A stretch of 64,000 nt of DNA. It comes from Synanceia verrucosa (lineage: Eukaryota; Chordata; Actinopteri; Perciformes; Synanceiidae). The position numbers and the translations under genes were made by a program. Below the pieces are notes generated by a model. That model saw nothing but the letters and a program-made list of their open reading frames with translations. It searched no databases and was not told the DNA's origin. This document shows positions 25,001 through 36,505 of this stretch, one piece after another. The stretch is from NCBI GenBank assembly GCA_029721515.1, contig CM056563.1:18791954-18855953 (forward strand). The letters run 5' to 3'. Every line of letters begins with the position of its first letter. The first letter of the stretch is position 1.

Positions 25001-26187
25001 GTGTACTGAAGCAGAAATGGCAACCTGTCAGCACTCTACTACAGTTACTACAGTAACCCTGAGTGTGGTTTACGATCCAAACTGTGTTTTTCTTCAGGGA
25101 TTTGAATCCTCAAACCCTGTTCCCATGTCCAGCTCCCCTTTAGGCCACTGCTGCTACCTTTAACATGATGTTTATGTCTCTTTCAGTCAGACGCTCCGCT
25201 GTCATCTGTAAATGTAGATGTCGAGACCATGACTTTAATACAGGTAATTATGAGTATGAATATCTCTCTGAGACATGCAACGACCAGGCATAACATCATG
25301 ACCACCTGCCTAATATAATGATGGTCCCAACTTTCCCATTTTTCCTGCTTCTAGCATCAACTTTGAAGACAAAGTTCATTTGTTGTCGTATATATATCCC
25401 AGGTGTCATGACGAATAGATAACCATTGTCTGTGGTCAGAATGTTATGATTGATCGGTGTATAGCAGTGACAAACCGACAGCAACCCAAGCACCCTTTGG
25501 GAGGGTTTTTCTATGATCGTTTTTGGCCCTTATCTGTCATTCTTTCTAGATGCCCTCAGCTGGGCAGGTAGCATCTTTGTCTGAGCTTGTTCATGTTTCA
25601 TGTTTAGTGGTTGATGAGAGTTAGCTTACAGCTAAAAAGCCAAGAATGAAACCTGGCTGCCAGATGTGTGGAGGCATCAGAACACTATGCGTCAGTGGGT
25701 TTGGCATCAAGAGCAAACCTTTCTCATTACATTGAGCCATCACAATTAGTGTTGATAATCTTAAGAAAACATTTGAATCATTTAATATTTGCCTGGCAGC
25801 TCATTGAAGCTACTGCTGATGTATTTGACACGAAGTACAACACTGGGTTCATGTATTTTTCTGAACTGAATCACTGCCAATTAGGGCTGTCAGCATTAAT
25901 CATGATCAGATAAAAGTAAAAGCATTTTAATCAGCTGGCAGCTGACTGTAGATTAGTTATGATCATGGAAGACTTGAGACAACACTACCCTGTCAAAATA
26001 CATGCACTACACAAGTACATCATGTACACAGTGTACTAACGGCAGTTACGGTTTTTGTCCATTTTTGATTGACATTTCTCGATACTCTGTCTTTGTCGTA
26101 CAGCCTTCACAGCACCTCTCCGTCCTCGCACATGAAGCTGACTTGATCGGTAAAAGCTGTGCTGCCAGAGAGGAAACGCAGCATTAA
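16027..26187 (+). CDS. Unnamed small cysteine-rich mucin-stalk type I membrane protein; possible divergent FLT3LG-type cytokine
   Basis: Eleven coding exons give 280 residues: 16027-16065 (exon starts about 15999), 16212-16277, 18250-18300, 18453-18536, 18658-18766, 20518-20655, 22130-22153, 22457-22474, 22991-23103, 23272-23331, 25187-25243, with the last at 26104-26187 making twelve segments counting the signal exon. Residues 1-25 look like a signal peptide (core LSLLVCLSMI). Residues 26-116 are a compact ectodomain with Cys at 26, 57, 63, 71, 77, 89 and 105 and sequons at N34, N79, N93 and N112. Residues 117-162 are a Thr/Pro stalk typical of O-glycosylation. A hydrophobic span at about 179-203 is followed by RHRQKQSR and a 75-residue tail. 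Ectodomain introns are phase 0; the stalk and membrane exons are joined by phase 1 introns. Position near pih1d1 and aldh16a1 fits human FLT3LG, and the 51-bp exon opening TEYPTD recalls the short FLT3LG exon opening with DYP. The ectodomain looks short for a four-helix cytokine, so identity is unproven. Confidence 0.78.
16925..17480. mobile_element. TTAA-type MITE, copy 3, with duplicated internal segment
   Basis: The left end is degraded: only GCCAGTTTTTTAAAACCGAAAG matches the family start. The right end TGGCACTCAAAGAGTTA is at 17316-17332. A second fragment of the same family follows at once, from about 17331 (GAGAAGAGGCCAGTTTCACC) to near 17480. This suggests two copies recombined. It lies in an intron of the membrane-protein gene. 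Confidence 0.65.
17634..18201 (-). mobile_element. MITE with TAGCCTGG ends, inverted copy A
   Basis: Read on the minus strand, it matches the copy at 18931-19394. Shared stretches include GCATTTGCGTTGTAGTCTAG, AACTACAACCAGC (as complement), CACGCCTCCCGTCTGAAATC and CCAGACCCTCTGTACGA. No flanking duplication is clear for this copy. It ends about 50 bp before the 51-bp exon at 18250. Confidence 0.7.
18931..19394 (+). mobile_element. MITE with TAGCCTGG...CCAGGCTA ends, copy B
   Basis: The ends TAGCCTGG and CCAGGCTA are inverted, and CATTTTTGT is duplicated directly on both sides (18922-18930 and 19395-19403). A 9-bp duplication is at the upper edge for hAT and would also fit Mutator-like elements, so I leave the superfamily open. 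The left terminus has an internal palindrome around GACCCTCTGTAC. No transposase is present. Confidence 0.75.
20711..21167. mobile_element. TTAA-type (piggyBac-like) MITE, copy 2
   Basis: It begins TTAACTTTTTGAGTGCCA (one mismatch to copy 1) and ends TGGCACTCAAAGAGTTAA, again with TTAA at both edges. Its last 170 bp nearly match 17160-17331 in copy 3, closer than either is to copy 1. It lies just after the stalk exon of the membrane-protein gene. Confidence 0.75.
21250..21601 (+). mobile_element. tRNA-derived SINE-like element
   Basis: A pol III A-box-like TGGCTCAGGCGG at 21260-21271 and a perfect B box GGTTCGAATCC at 21301-21311 are spaced as in tRNA-derived SINEs. A long non-tRNA body follows (CCTTGGGCAAGACACTTAAC, GTGTGAATGAATAATG, AAAGCGCTATGTAAGTACGA), ending in an ATTATT-rich tail. 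It lies in an intron of the membrane-protein gene. Confidence 0.7.
22715..22815. repeat. GATAAGATAAGATCA...TTAATCCC dispersed fish repeat
   Basis: AATAAGATAAGATAAGATCA followed by TTAATCCCGAAG recalls a short repeat common in fish genomes and thought to be the end of a non-LTR or DNA element. The copy is short and diverged; the class is not assigned. Confidence 0.35.
23332..25186 (+). other. Penultimate-exon intron of the membrane-protein gene
   Basis: This 1.86 kb intron separates two cytoplasmic-tail exons. Its right half holds the dispersed repeat near 24058-24793. The left half shows nothing I recognise. Confidence 0.5.
24058..24793. repeat. Dispersed repeat with CAAAGGAGG...TTGGCAGAGGTCTG ends
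   Basis: The left edge reads TTACCTTCGCAAAGGAGGG with GTTTTCACCAGGGTTTGTTT. The right edge reads GCCTTGGCAGAGGTCTGTGT and GAGTGCTTTCCTAG. I recall these paired ends from a repeat spread through many animal genomes, with the phrase AAGGTCA(C/T)CAAGGTCAA inside. Superfamily not assigned. Confidence 0.5.
25272..25462. mobile_element. Tc1-like element remnant, copy 2
   Basis: The left end GACCAGGCATAACATCATGA and the right end ...ATGTTATGATTGATCGGTGT are inverted matches to the termini of the 51.9 kb copy, and CCACCTGCCTAATAT is shared. Only about 190 bp remain, with no transposase part. It follows the 25187-25243 exon closely. Confidence 0.65.
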
Positions 26188-26662
26188 GGACGTCGATTCT
26201 GTATATAAATCTAACGCAACTCTGGGATATAACAGAATATCTGAATGCCTGGAGGCTCAGCTGCTAACAGGACAGAAGTGAAAAACGTCGGAGTGGGAGT
26301 GAACAAGCTGCAGCATGCAAGCTCTCCGAGCCTCTAATCAAGATGGAGTTTTGCCCCAGCAGTGAGTCCAGGGGCAGTGAAGCCTCATGGGACTGAGCTG
26401 TTCATCCGGACCAACTTTTGAAGAATCTCAGAGGGGTCATTGGAATGAACACTTGTAAAATACACCAGCTGTGAAGCCTAACACTGTAAAGAGTTATGTG
26501 TGTGTTTTTGATGCATGCAAAAAAAAAAACATAATGTGATACAGAGACAATACTGACATTCATTTCATTGAGTGCAGTCTGTAAATGTGCATGCAGCTCT
26601 CGTGCTGCATTAATTCACTATACAGCAATTTTAATCAATTTTGAACAACTGAAGTAAAACAA

Positions 26663-26668
26663 AATAAA
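26663..26668 (+). terminator. Candidate poly(A) signal of the membrane-protein gene
   Basis: AATAAA lies 476 bp after the TAA stop at 26185-26187 and is the first canonical hexamer I found downstream. Confidence 0.45.
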
Positions 26669-29600
26669 AAGCTGCAACAAAAGGTAGGTTAGGGTTATGG
26701 TTAGGTATAAACAGCAAAATTACTTAGGTTAAAAACACACCATGGTTTGGTTTGTTACATTACTAAGCTACTGTATGTAAATTTAAGACTTTTGGTTTCA
26801 TACGTAAAAACCAACAGTGAAAGTGTTTGACCCGACCTCCCTCGACTTCCACCATTCTGAAAAACACTGCCAGGTTTTGTTTCTTTAACAGTCAGACAGA
26901 GCAGATGAAATCTGGGCATTAGAACCAGCTAAATAGAGGAAAAGCACTGACTTATTTTGGTAGCTTGGTTTTTATTTTTTTTCATGCCATGCATTGATTT
27001 TATTGTAATGAAGATGCGGTTTTCGTAACACATAACGTGAAATGTATTTGACCTGTCATATATAGAGATTCTGCAGTTTTCACTGTATCAGTATACCCAT
27101 GAGCCTTAGGGAGTTAGCTTGAATTTAATGAGTTAGCTTGAAGCTTAAATTCCTGCAGTCTGGGTGTTCATAGAGAATATACTCTTTGTACATTTTTCAT
27201 CTCATTCAAATTCAGATTTATGTATCATGAAAATAGCATTTCATTTTGTTTTACCCATAAGTGCATGTCATTATAGTTGGATACATGCTGGACGTGTCGC
27301 CCTGCATCTTTGGTGCTTTTTTTGTACAATGTTTTCTGAGTGCATGAACAGTCGTTTAGCAGGTGTGATCCTTTGCTTTGGTTTATTTATGGAGCTTTCT
27401 CTTGTGTCTGTGTGGTTATAGAGGGGTGGTTTCATCCTCACACCTATAGGAGTAACGTAACTGTACATACTGCTCAGTGTTCAATGTTAATAACTCCATA
27501 CACTGAGGTTCAACTCAGGCCAGCTCTGCATACCAGGAGTAATCACATAATTAATGTCAATGTTTTGTTACTGATTTAATGTTAACTTTGGCAAAGGAAG
27601 ACTGCTGAATATCAGTTTGGCAGCATTTGTTGTAAAACATTTTGTGAATAATAGACAGAACATCTAAGCTATATCTGGTCTCCATTTGTTTTAATTAAAA
27701 TCATGAAAAACTCTCATGAGTTTTGGGGATCAGGACTGCCCACAAACTGACATAAGACAACCACCATCTGAATATCTCCAAAACAGAGCTTTTCAGTAGG
27801 ATGAATATAGGTATATTCAGACAGACAGTATAAGAAAAATAATGTGTTTTTGAACATTAAAGCATGTAAACATGTTCTAGTAGAAACCAAAAATGTGAGT
27901 GTGAACCTGTGCATGCTTTGTCACCTTTAACTCCTGTGATATTTTTGCACTGTATGTATTTCTTTAAAATGTGAAGAAATATAATCTTACTGATACTTAC
28001 CTTTGTGTGTAGAAGTGGTATGTGATAACTGTTTTTTTTTCAATGTTGAAAAATGTTGGTTTGCAGGAAAGTGAGCCACTCAATTGAGACATGTTCATAT
28101 TCAACACATAATACCTTTATAGATGTGCATAAAGGATGACATTTCATAACAAATTAAGTATTCTGATCCCCCTGTTTTTTTTCCTCAAAGCTAGGGTTGG
28201 TAAAATTCTTCGAAAATGTCTTCTGTTATATTTGTTCAAATTCTGTTTTCATCATAATTTTTGGAAGGAGGCCTCAACCATGATTTAGTAGATTTAGGCT
28301 TGGAGCTAGTGTTGCTCACTGGAAGATTATTATGTTTTGGAGTGTTTTTAGAACAGTTTCAATTTCACTTTTTATGCACTGGTACGGTAACAGCCTCTGG
28401 TCCAAATTTGCCACAGACATCCACTTGGACTCAAGGATGAACAGATTTTAGTGGCCAAAGGTACATGTGACCTCACTAAAATAAAAAATAATTAATAGGA
28501 CCAAATGATATAGCGACATGTTGGGCGAGGCAACAGTATTCTAGTTTTTCCATCATAAAGATTTATCTATGAATAAATATAATGTAGCTGTAGCAGAGAT
28601 CTGCAAGCCGTAAAATCATGTTTACCCGAGAATATTGCTGTTTTATGTATATAATGAAGTACGGACTGCTGATACCAGGCTAAAAGTCCGCTGTTCAGCT
28701 CTGAAAGTAGCAAATAATGGTGGTAATTCACATGTTTAATTCCATATGGATTTTAATGTTAATCACTTAACAGTTAGGAGGTGATGGTAATGATGGTCAG
28801 AGTCTCTTGTCTAGGCTATTATCACAATGACACTGTCTGTTTAAAGTTTGACACAAGGTTTGTTTATATCTAAGTGGCAGATTCAGTCAGATTTGTCACC
28901 AGAAAAATGGAGGAAATTAATTTTACTCAACAGGGGTGATTCATAAAACACTAGCTGGCCAGTTGAGAATGCTTGCAGAGGCATCCAGCCATAGCCAATT
29001 AACCTCAATTAGCCAAAAAACCTCCATGCATGTTTTTGGATGGTAGGAGGAAGCCGGAGTACCCAAAGAGAACCCACACAGACACGGGGAGAACATGCAA
29101 ACTCCACACAGAAAGGCCCTGGGCCGGGAACCGAACCCAGTACCTTCTTGCTGTGAGGCGGTGCTAACCTCTACACCGCCGTGCCGCTCCCATGATGAGT
29201 CTTTATTTAAAAATAAAAATTATTTGTAACATGGAAAATGCATTGCATCATCAACATTTCTCTGTCATGCCACAATATTTCAGAGAAGGTGTGATTATTA
29301 GCAGTTAAATTAGTCATAGCCATAGCTAGCTTGCATGGCTAAAATGAATAATCCATCCACCACTTTGGTCCAGACTGAAATGTCTTGACAACTACTGGAT
29401 GGATTGATATACAACTTTGACAAACAGGCTGCTAAACATTAACTGCAAACAGATTTATATTGTTGAAAATTCTTGTGACATGCCTAATACCTCGTGTTGA
29501 TAAAATATAAAAGTCCATGTCAACATTTGTGTCGTGACAACCACAACTTTTTTTCATGAATTCCTTCATTTTCATACAAGTGGTTCTTGCTTAAGTCTTG

Positions 29601-30740
29601 AAGTTTCTGTTCTGATCTAAACAAAGAACGTCTGTTTCGCTCATCATGGTGAAACTGACAAAAAGACTTTTAACAGTAGTGATGGTGAGGGTTGCCAGAT
29701 TGCATTCCAGCACATAATTAAATCAAATGAAAGTGAAAAACACAGGGCAGAGAATGAAAAAGAAAATCACATTAGTTTCATTCATTTCATTAGAATAACT
29801 TGCTTTTATTCAGAACATTGTCATTGGTGCCAGTCCATAGTTAATGGTGATATTTTTAGTAGTAGATGAGCACTGCCGCTCATGATTAACACCAACATCT
29901 ACAGTATGTTGTGCTAATTTGATAGAAGAAACGCTTGTGTGCTGAGCAGTTGGGCTTCAGACCCACAGATTATAAGCCCATGGTAATCAACAGGCTCACA
30001 TTCTTTCTGAGGAATGAATTGAAAAAAACAAAAAACAGGAACAGAGGCAGATACAAAAGCCCTTTGTCACACAAATTAATAACATTATAACATGCAACTG
30101 GCAAATGATTTGGAGTTATAGAAGTAGCAACAGATTAAAACCTATGCCGGGACACGACAGGGACACACAGCAGCCATGAGAAATAAATGCATGTCTGGCC
30201 CAAGCTTTAACAAACAAGTTGCTCTTTCCTCATTCACACTCACAGTCATTGTCCTGTGGATGCAACCCTGTTCAAAATTAAAATTGTATGCTGCCGATAT
30301 ACTCTAACACTGGTCTCAAACTTGACATCCAGTCAACTAATAAGGCTAGAGACAAACAACAATTGATTTTACATGATCCTGTGTGATTTTCTGTGCACTG
30401 AGACCACAAGCAAACATTGCTGCTACATAAGCAATATGCCAGCGAAAAGACAGCACTGCTGTTTCTTACACAAGAGGATTCAGTATAGCTTGGGGGTTAT
30501 GATTCTCAAAATGAATTACTATTATGGTTCTGATCATGGCTGAAGTTGGTGAAAAGTTTTAACACAAAGGTTATGTCATTTTCTGACTGGACATTTTGGT
30601 ATGTCCTCCAAATACAGCTACAAGGGATGCGTCTGGTTTAATACACTATTACATTGGTACTTTTACTCAACCAATGAAGGATCAGAGGGACTCTCTTCAA
30701 AACTGTCTCATTAAAGTTGATAACTGACGCTTTTATTTTG
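26669..30740. other. Intergenic spacer upstream of pih1d1
   Basis: Four kilobases with no recognised gene on either strand. It contains the SINE-like copy at 28995-29190 and otherwise AT-rich unique-looking sequence. Open frames at 27164-27421, 27340-27579 and 27714-27914 show no familiar protein content. Confidence 0.55.
28995..29190 (-). mobile_element. RTE-tailed tRNA-headed SINE, copy 2
   Basis: Read in reverse, it runs from a head GCGGCACGGCGGTGTAGAGG through a tRNA-like GGTTCGGTTCCCGG and CTGTGTGGAGTTTGCATGTT to CCAAAAACATGC. The long GGGTGTACCCTGCC tail section is missing. It belongs to the same family as 14621-14898 and 61057-61388. Confidence 0.65.
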
Positions 30741-30752
30741 AAGGTTCCGTAT

Positions 30753-30824
30753 CGGAAGTGTCGTCGCAATCAGAGCTAACTTTCTGTGACATCTCGTATT
30801 AGCTAACACGGCTAGGGTGGGAAG
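30753..30824 (+). promoter_or_regulatory. Probable pih1d1 promoter edge and 5' untranslated exon
   Basis: An ETS-type CGGAAGTG at 30753-30760 has no nearby TATA, fitting a housekeeping promoter. A donor-like GGGAAG/GTAAAT ends a possible untranslated exon at 30824. An NRF1-like GCGCATGCG lies downstream at 31151. The coding start in the next exon is at 31822. Confidence 0.4.
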
Positions 30825-31821
30825 GTAAATGTATTTTTATCGACATGTGTTGAGATGGGGGACACAGAAAACACACGGTCCACACAGCAGCGAATGAAAC
30901 GATTTAATAGCGGAAACAGAGCGAAGCCAGACGGCTAGTTTACACTGCTAACAAGCTAAAGCTATGCTAACGGCTTCTCTCGAGCCATGTAACCAAGACG
31001 ACCGTTCACTAACGTTAACCGGTAGCTAGCGTTGCTTCTGTTTAATCAACTGCTCTGTAACGAGCTACTAAGGACTTATCGCTATGTTTATGCTAATTGT
31101 ATTGTTAGGAAAACGTGATATATAAATTACAAAGTCGTGTTCATGTTTGTGCGCATGCGTTTTGAAGAGAAACTCATGTCAAACACTAAAGCATTCAAAA
31201 CTAAGCTAGTAATATTACTGTGTGCCCTACTTAAAACAACAGGTAGTAGGTTATTAGTCAATAAGACGTTTACTGTAAGTCCTGGTGCTTAGATTCTGGA
31301 GTCCTGAGTTTATGTCAGCACTGCCAGTAAAAGTGTGTGAGTCAAATTCTGGATGGAAAAGTCACTGGCTTTGCTGTCTATCACGCAGCTTCATGTTACA
31401 TTTAGTGCAGCAGGCAAAATGAGTTTTACCTGTGAACAATGAAAGCTATGAACGTTTGAACTAATTTTAGAAATTTAAGGGAGACTTAAGACTATTACAT
31501 CAGCATCACTGGCTGACAAAATAATAACAATAATAATTTTTCACAATTTTTCCTCTTTCACTCTTTTATTTTATGTCTTTGTGTTTCATAATGTGTGTCA
31601 TATCCATAGTCTAAAGATTGTAAATATAAAGAAATATTTATTAATATTATCATCACATATTTTATTATTTGTTTATTGTTGTATATTGTTTTTCTTACCA
31701 TAACCTGAATACGCTGCTGTAACTAGTGAGCTTGTCAAATTTTGTAAAAAATAACCCTCATTATCAGAGAGAATTTCAGTTTGACAGATGAATTAACTGA
31801 TTGATTTTCTTGCCTGTAGCC

Positions 31822-34800
31822 ATGACGACAGACTCCTCACTCCTCAACTCCGAGCTGGAGTTACAGCAGCAAGAGGAGCTATATCAACAGCTGCTGTTTC
31901 AGGTAAACGTGCTTTAAAATGAGTTTCAGCCTGTGCAACATTTGCTTAAGCACACTTAGTCTTGCTTTAAAGATCAATATTTTGGGGAACATTCATTTAT
32001 TGCAGAGTTTAATAAGATCATCTGGATAGCAGGAACATCTGCTTTCTGCTGTGACTCTCCTAAATCCATTTGGCCTGAGAATGAGCAGGATGAAGAAATG
32101 CGTCATGTAAACACAGAAAAAACTTGTGTTTCTTTTGTTGCTTTCACTTAGGTTGGTTTCAATGCTTTGTTGTCCTCTTCTAATTATTCCAGCGTAAAGT
32201 GTATGTCACCCAAGCTTTTTACTCTACTTTAGTTTTTCTTTTGCTGTTGTGGAATCAGTACGTGAACTTAAACACTCTGCTGGTTATTTGTTTAGACAAT
32301 GGGAAAGGTGCAGACTGAAAACCCAGACTCAAAAGTAATCCGACCGCAGCCTGGTAAGCACTGTAGCTCCCCATTACAGGTTGTATCAAATCCTCCATCA
32401 TTTGGAAGACCAAAGTTTCTCTGTGAATACCCCACAGGAATGTGTGTGAAGACTCTATCAGAGCCAGGAAAGCAGAAGGTCTTTGTCAACATCTGCCAGT
32501 CAAACTCAGTCCCGCTGCCACCAGAACTCTCCAGAGAGGAACTTGTGGAGCTCCTCCAAGCAGAAGACCCCAGCGGCTACAGAGTTCCCATGAGCCTCGG
32601 CGAGCCACACACAGAAGTAGACAACAGTATGTGACCAAAGACGCTATACATTTATTCCATAGTAATCTTTCATGTTAACAGAAGGAGTTTTGCACATTTA
32701 GATGGTCTCTAGATGCAAAAACTCTGAAGCGAACATAAGCAGGGTACATCAGTGCAGCAGTGACTACAGATAGGATACCGAGCTCTGCTGTGTAAAATAT
32801 GGCCTAAATATAGGATAAAAATCCTGTCTGCTCCTGCATCAAATTTATCTTTCATCTCCATTCTGTATAGGAAATGATGCTTTCAATAGCTGTGCCCCAT
32901 ATTTTGGTTATGGTTATGTTTCAGTTTGTTCACTTTGGTAAGGCACTTTATAAAAGGTTGATGTCAGCTGATGTTTTGGCAGATGCATGACGTACAGAAT
33001 TTGTCTTGAATGACCTAGGTCTCCATTTTCCCATCCTTGCACTGAAATGGAATTCATGTGTCTTTCTCTCTTTCAGACTGTCAGAGTTGCACAGCGTATG
33101 ATGTGGTCATCAACCAGGAGTTCTTCCAGAAGTGCCAGGTGTGTGTGTTAATTTTCTTAATCTAATTTTACCACTATTATTAAAAGGAAGAGGAAATAGA
33201 CTAAATATTAAACATCTTTTCCTGTATTCTTATCTGATAAACTGATGAAAACAATTGAACATCAACTACTTCAACTGCGAGTCCAGTGTTGCTGTACATC
33301 CAGGGGATAGAGGGAGTAACAGTAAAATAAACCCAGGGGAAGATAAAAGGGAGGAAGTGCAACATTATAATGCACTCAGAATGAAATCTAATGAGAACTA
33401 GTGATCAGAATGAGAACGATACTGGTGTCATAACCATAAATCAAGTCTTTATTCAGAAGAGCAGCAGCACACTAACAAAACACTCCACCTAGAAGAGAGG
33501 TGATCCTGGCACATGTCTAGACAACAAACACACTGTCATGCTGCTGGTAGACCCGTGTGTTCACCTCTCTTGGTCGCTTAACCCAGCCTTGATGAGTGAT
33601 TACGCCATCTATTCACTCACTGCAGCAGTAGGAGAAACAGCAAGAAAACACACATCAATATAAAATCATAAACAAATAAGAATCATAGACCAAATTGACT
33701 GTTTTCTGAACCCTTCTCTCAGTACTGCATGTTTCAGTTGTACTGATTTCATGATATATCATGTTCATAATATATTCTTGGTCTATGTAAATTTAGATTT
33801 GTATGCTGAGGGGAATGTTAAACTGAACACCTTTGACTCCATTGTGCTGATCTGTTGTCATTTTCTACACTTTTCTACACTGTAACACTATGTAATGTGT
33901 ATGTGTGTGTCTTGTAGAAGGATCCCTTGTTCCAACAGTTTGTGATTCTGGTGTCTCTAGAGGGTCTGGAGAACAAATACAATCTGGAGCTGAGTAGAGG
34001 TCAGTGTGCATCCGTATGAGCGGTTTAGTGATGGAGAATCCTCCTTTAACTGCAGCTCCTGCTGTCTACTGTCCATGAACACTGAACCTCTGGGTGCTTT
34101 CTACTGCAGCACTACATGGATGACCTAAATGCTTTTCTTGTGTTTCTGCAGACTGGAAGGTGCTGAAGAACAGGAAGTTCTTGGGTTCTGTTAGTGAGCA
34201 GAACATCCGGACCAAGAGCAGGCCGGTGATTCAAGAGCTCCAGCCTCAGTACGTCCCTTTATCCTTCTCTTTCTCTGACTGTCTGGATGGACTGGTTGAC
34301 AGAAAGCATGGCATTTGGAACCTGTGGCAGGGTTATTTTTGTTTTTTTTTTCTGTCAAGTCACCTGGAGGAAACAAAAATGTGTGCATACTGACAGCTTT
34401 TTGTCTCAAAAACACTGTAAACTGTCAAGCTTTTCAAATATGAGAGCACGGTGTTTCTTTCCCCCTTTTTCATTTCTGGAATAACAAGAAGAGTTTCACT
34501 CTTACTTTCTTCCAGCTAATAACTAATGAACTCTGCTCAGCTACAGCTGATAAAATCTATTGTTGATGAAAAATGAAATGGCTGCCACTGCCAATCTGAC
34601 CCTTTCTGCGCTCCACCCAGGTTCTTGACTCTTATATGGTTGCAGTTTGCTTCCTGCAATAAACAATGTGGCCATTTATGACTTGGGGAAAAAATGCATG
34701 AATGTGGGTGTTTGCCAGTGAGTTCCTGATTTGAATCAGAAGTTCCTATCTTCCGCTCTCCTTTTTCTTACAGGGAAAGCTCCAATTCTATTGCCAAAAG

Positions 34801-36436
34801 GTAAACCTCTTCTCATCCCCCTTCTGTCTGTTTTATTTAAAGTAAACTTGTTCTCTTTTTTCTCCTTTGTTTATATTGTTTCTCATTCATTCATCTGTGT
34901 CTGTTTTGAATGTTTTCCACCTGACTCACTGTCTCAGACCAGAGTTCACCTTGCTGGTAGAGCCTCCTGCTGGCGACCCCGAGTACCTCATTGCAGAAAT
35001 CCAACTACCTGGAGTGGTGAGACATACAACACATGCATAAACACATTCTTTCTCCACCCTTCTCCTTTCTACCTTGTTTCCTCCTTCAATAATACATTAA
35101 AGGAAAAAAATGGACTGCAAACATATTGCCAGTGGTCAGTGAAGTTTCATAGCCCCACTATTTAAGAGATAATATTTTTTTGTAATACTTAATACATAAA
35201 TATTTTTTCCCACAGGTCAATCATCATGAAAAAGATATGTACCTATGTTGATGATATGTATTCCTGCTCTATCAAACAATGCTATGTTGGCTGTCTGATG
35301 GACAGAGGCACTATTACCAGGTGACTGGTTATAGTTTGGTTAATATTGCATCAGTGTTATTTCTTCCATCATACTGAGTGTCTCTCTTACTTTTATTATT
35401 GTCAGGGAAGAAAATCAATTGCAGAGGCCATGAGAAGGACAGTGATTCTATTCTCTATAATCCAGAATAAAAATAAAAAAATCACTCATTTCATAGAATC
35501 CCATTAAATGTTGAACTAAAACCGGTTTAGATGACATTCTCTCATTGCCAACCCTGCCAATGCTCCTTTGATCTGTGTAAACATTAATAATTCAATAATT
35601 GAAAAATGCAGAGTCTCAACTGAGTGAACTTGTTTTCTGTGTAGCCTTCGTCTCGCTCTCTGGTTCTGGATGTTGGAGAGGACCGACTGGTGTTGACAGC
35701 TCGTCCCTCGCGCTTCTATCTGGACATCTTCCATCCCTTCGTCATCGACCAGGAGAACAGTGTGGCACAGTACAACAGCAGCACACAGGTACAAAACACA
35801 GATGGTTTGTGTGTTTTGCAGAACGTTGTATGAGGTACTGCCTACTGTAGATAGCGGTTGGAGCTCTCTCCCAGTTTGGAGAAACAGACAGGAGTAGCCG
35901 CAATGGATTAAACTTATGTACTGCTGTGGACGATGAAAGCAGCCACTTAAAAATATCAATATCAGTTTAAGGGTGCTCTGTATTTAGAATATTTTCACCA
36001 CTTCACCTTGCTGTCAAATGGCTTTCTCTGAGCCGTTGAATCCATCTATAGTCTTTTTTTTTTAGGTGCAGTACATTTTGCTGTTACTTCTCTCTGCCTC
36101 TCTACACTGTAGGTGTGCTGACGACCATCTTGTGTAGAAAAAAAAACCCCACCACTAGTTATTCTGATGTCTTTGTGTATTCAGTCCTCTTTTCTCACCA
36201 GTCCGCATCCAACCTCATACAACCCCACTTTAAAAAATCTGAACTTGTACCTTTAACACTTAACAAAACGCATGAGACACGCATTAAGTCACACCACTCC
36301 AAATCACATAGGTAAAGCAGATTAACACACATAATAAACACACACACACTACATGTGTCTTAACGTACTGTACACTTTCTTCTTGTTTTCTCTTTCCTAG
36401 GTCCTTACAGTCACTATGCCGGTGGTGTCTTCATGA
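31822..36436 (+). CDS. pih1d1: PIH1 domain-containing protein 1 (R2TP complex subunit)
   Basis: Adaptor of the R2TP complex (RUVBL1, RUVBL2, RPAP3) that recruits phosphorylated clients to HSP90 for assembly of snoRNPs, PIKK kinases and RNA polymerase II. Ten coding exons: 31822-31902, 32296-32353, 32438-32626, 33077-33138, 33918-33999, 34152-34248, 34774-34800, 34938-35016, 35645-35788 and 36401-36436. They sum to 855 nt, 284 residues, against about 290 in human. Residues 40-185 are the PIH domain (PQPGMCVKT, KVFVNICQS, YRVPMSLGEPH, CTAYDVVIN, GLENKYNLEL); K51 and K58/K60 sit where human phosphopeptide-binding lysines lie. The C-terminal about 85 residues form the CS-like domain (EYLIAEIQLPGV, LVLDVGEDRLVL). 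The start Met follows a CTGTAG acceptor by two bases and begins a Gln/Glu-rich helix. The 84-nt intron 2 has no in-frame stop, so its retention would keep frame. Confidence 0.95.
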
Positions 36437-36499
36437 AACTGTGGAAAGAATGTGCCATTATTTATCTATTTTTTTTTAATTAAAAAATTATGCTGTGAT

Positions 36500-36505
36500 A
36501 ATAAA
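36500..36505 (+). terminator. pih1d1 poly(A) signal
   Basis: AATAAA lies 64 bp after the TGA stop and is followed within 40 bp by a GTGTGTGTTTTTT tract, the usual GU/U-rich downstream element. Confidence 0.75.

Noticed and set aside
26686..26710. Telomere-like GGTTAGGGTTATGGTTAGG
   Set aside because: Only two or three degenerate units; too short to call an interstitial telomere repeat.
32354..32437. Extra coding segment of pih1d1
   Set aside because: Clean GTAAGC donor and CCCCACAG acceptor, and removing it restores the conserved PQPG-xCVKT join; kept as an intron and listed only as a retention candidate.
35516..35959. 147-codon open frame antisense to pih1d1
   Set aside because: It is a shadow of the pih1d1 exon at 35645-35788 and adjacent introns.
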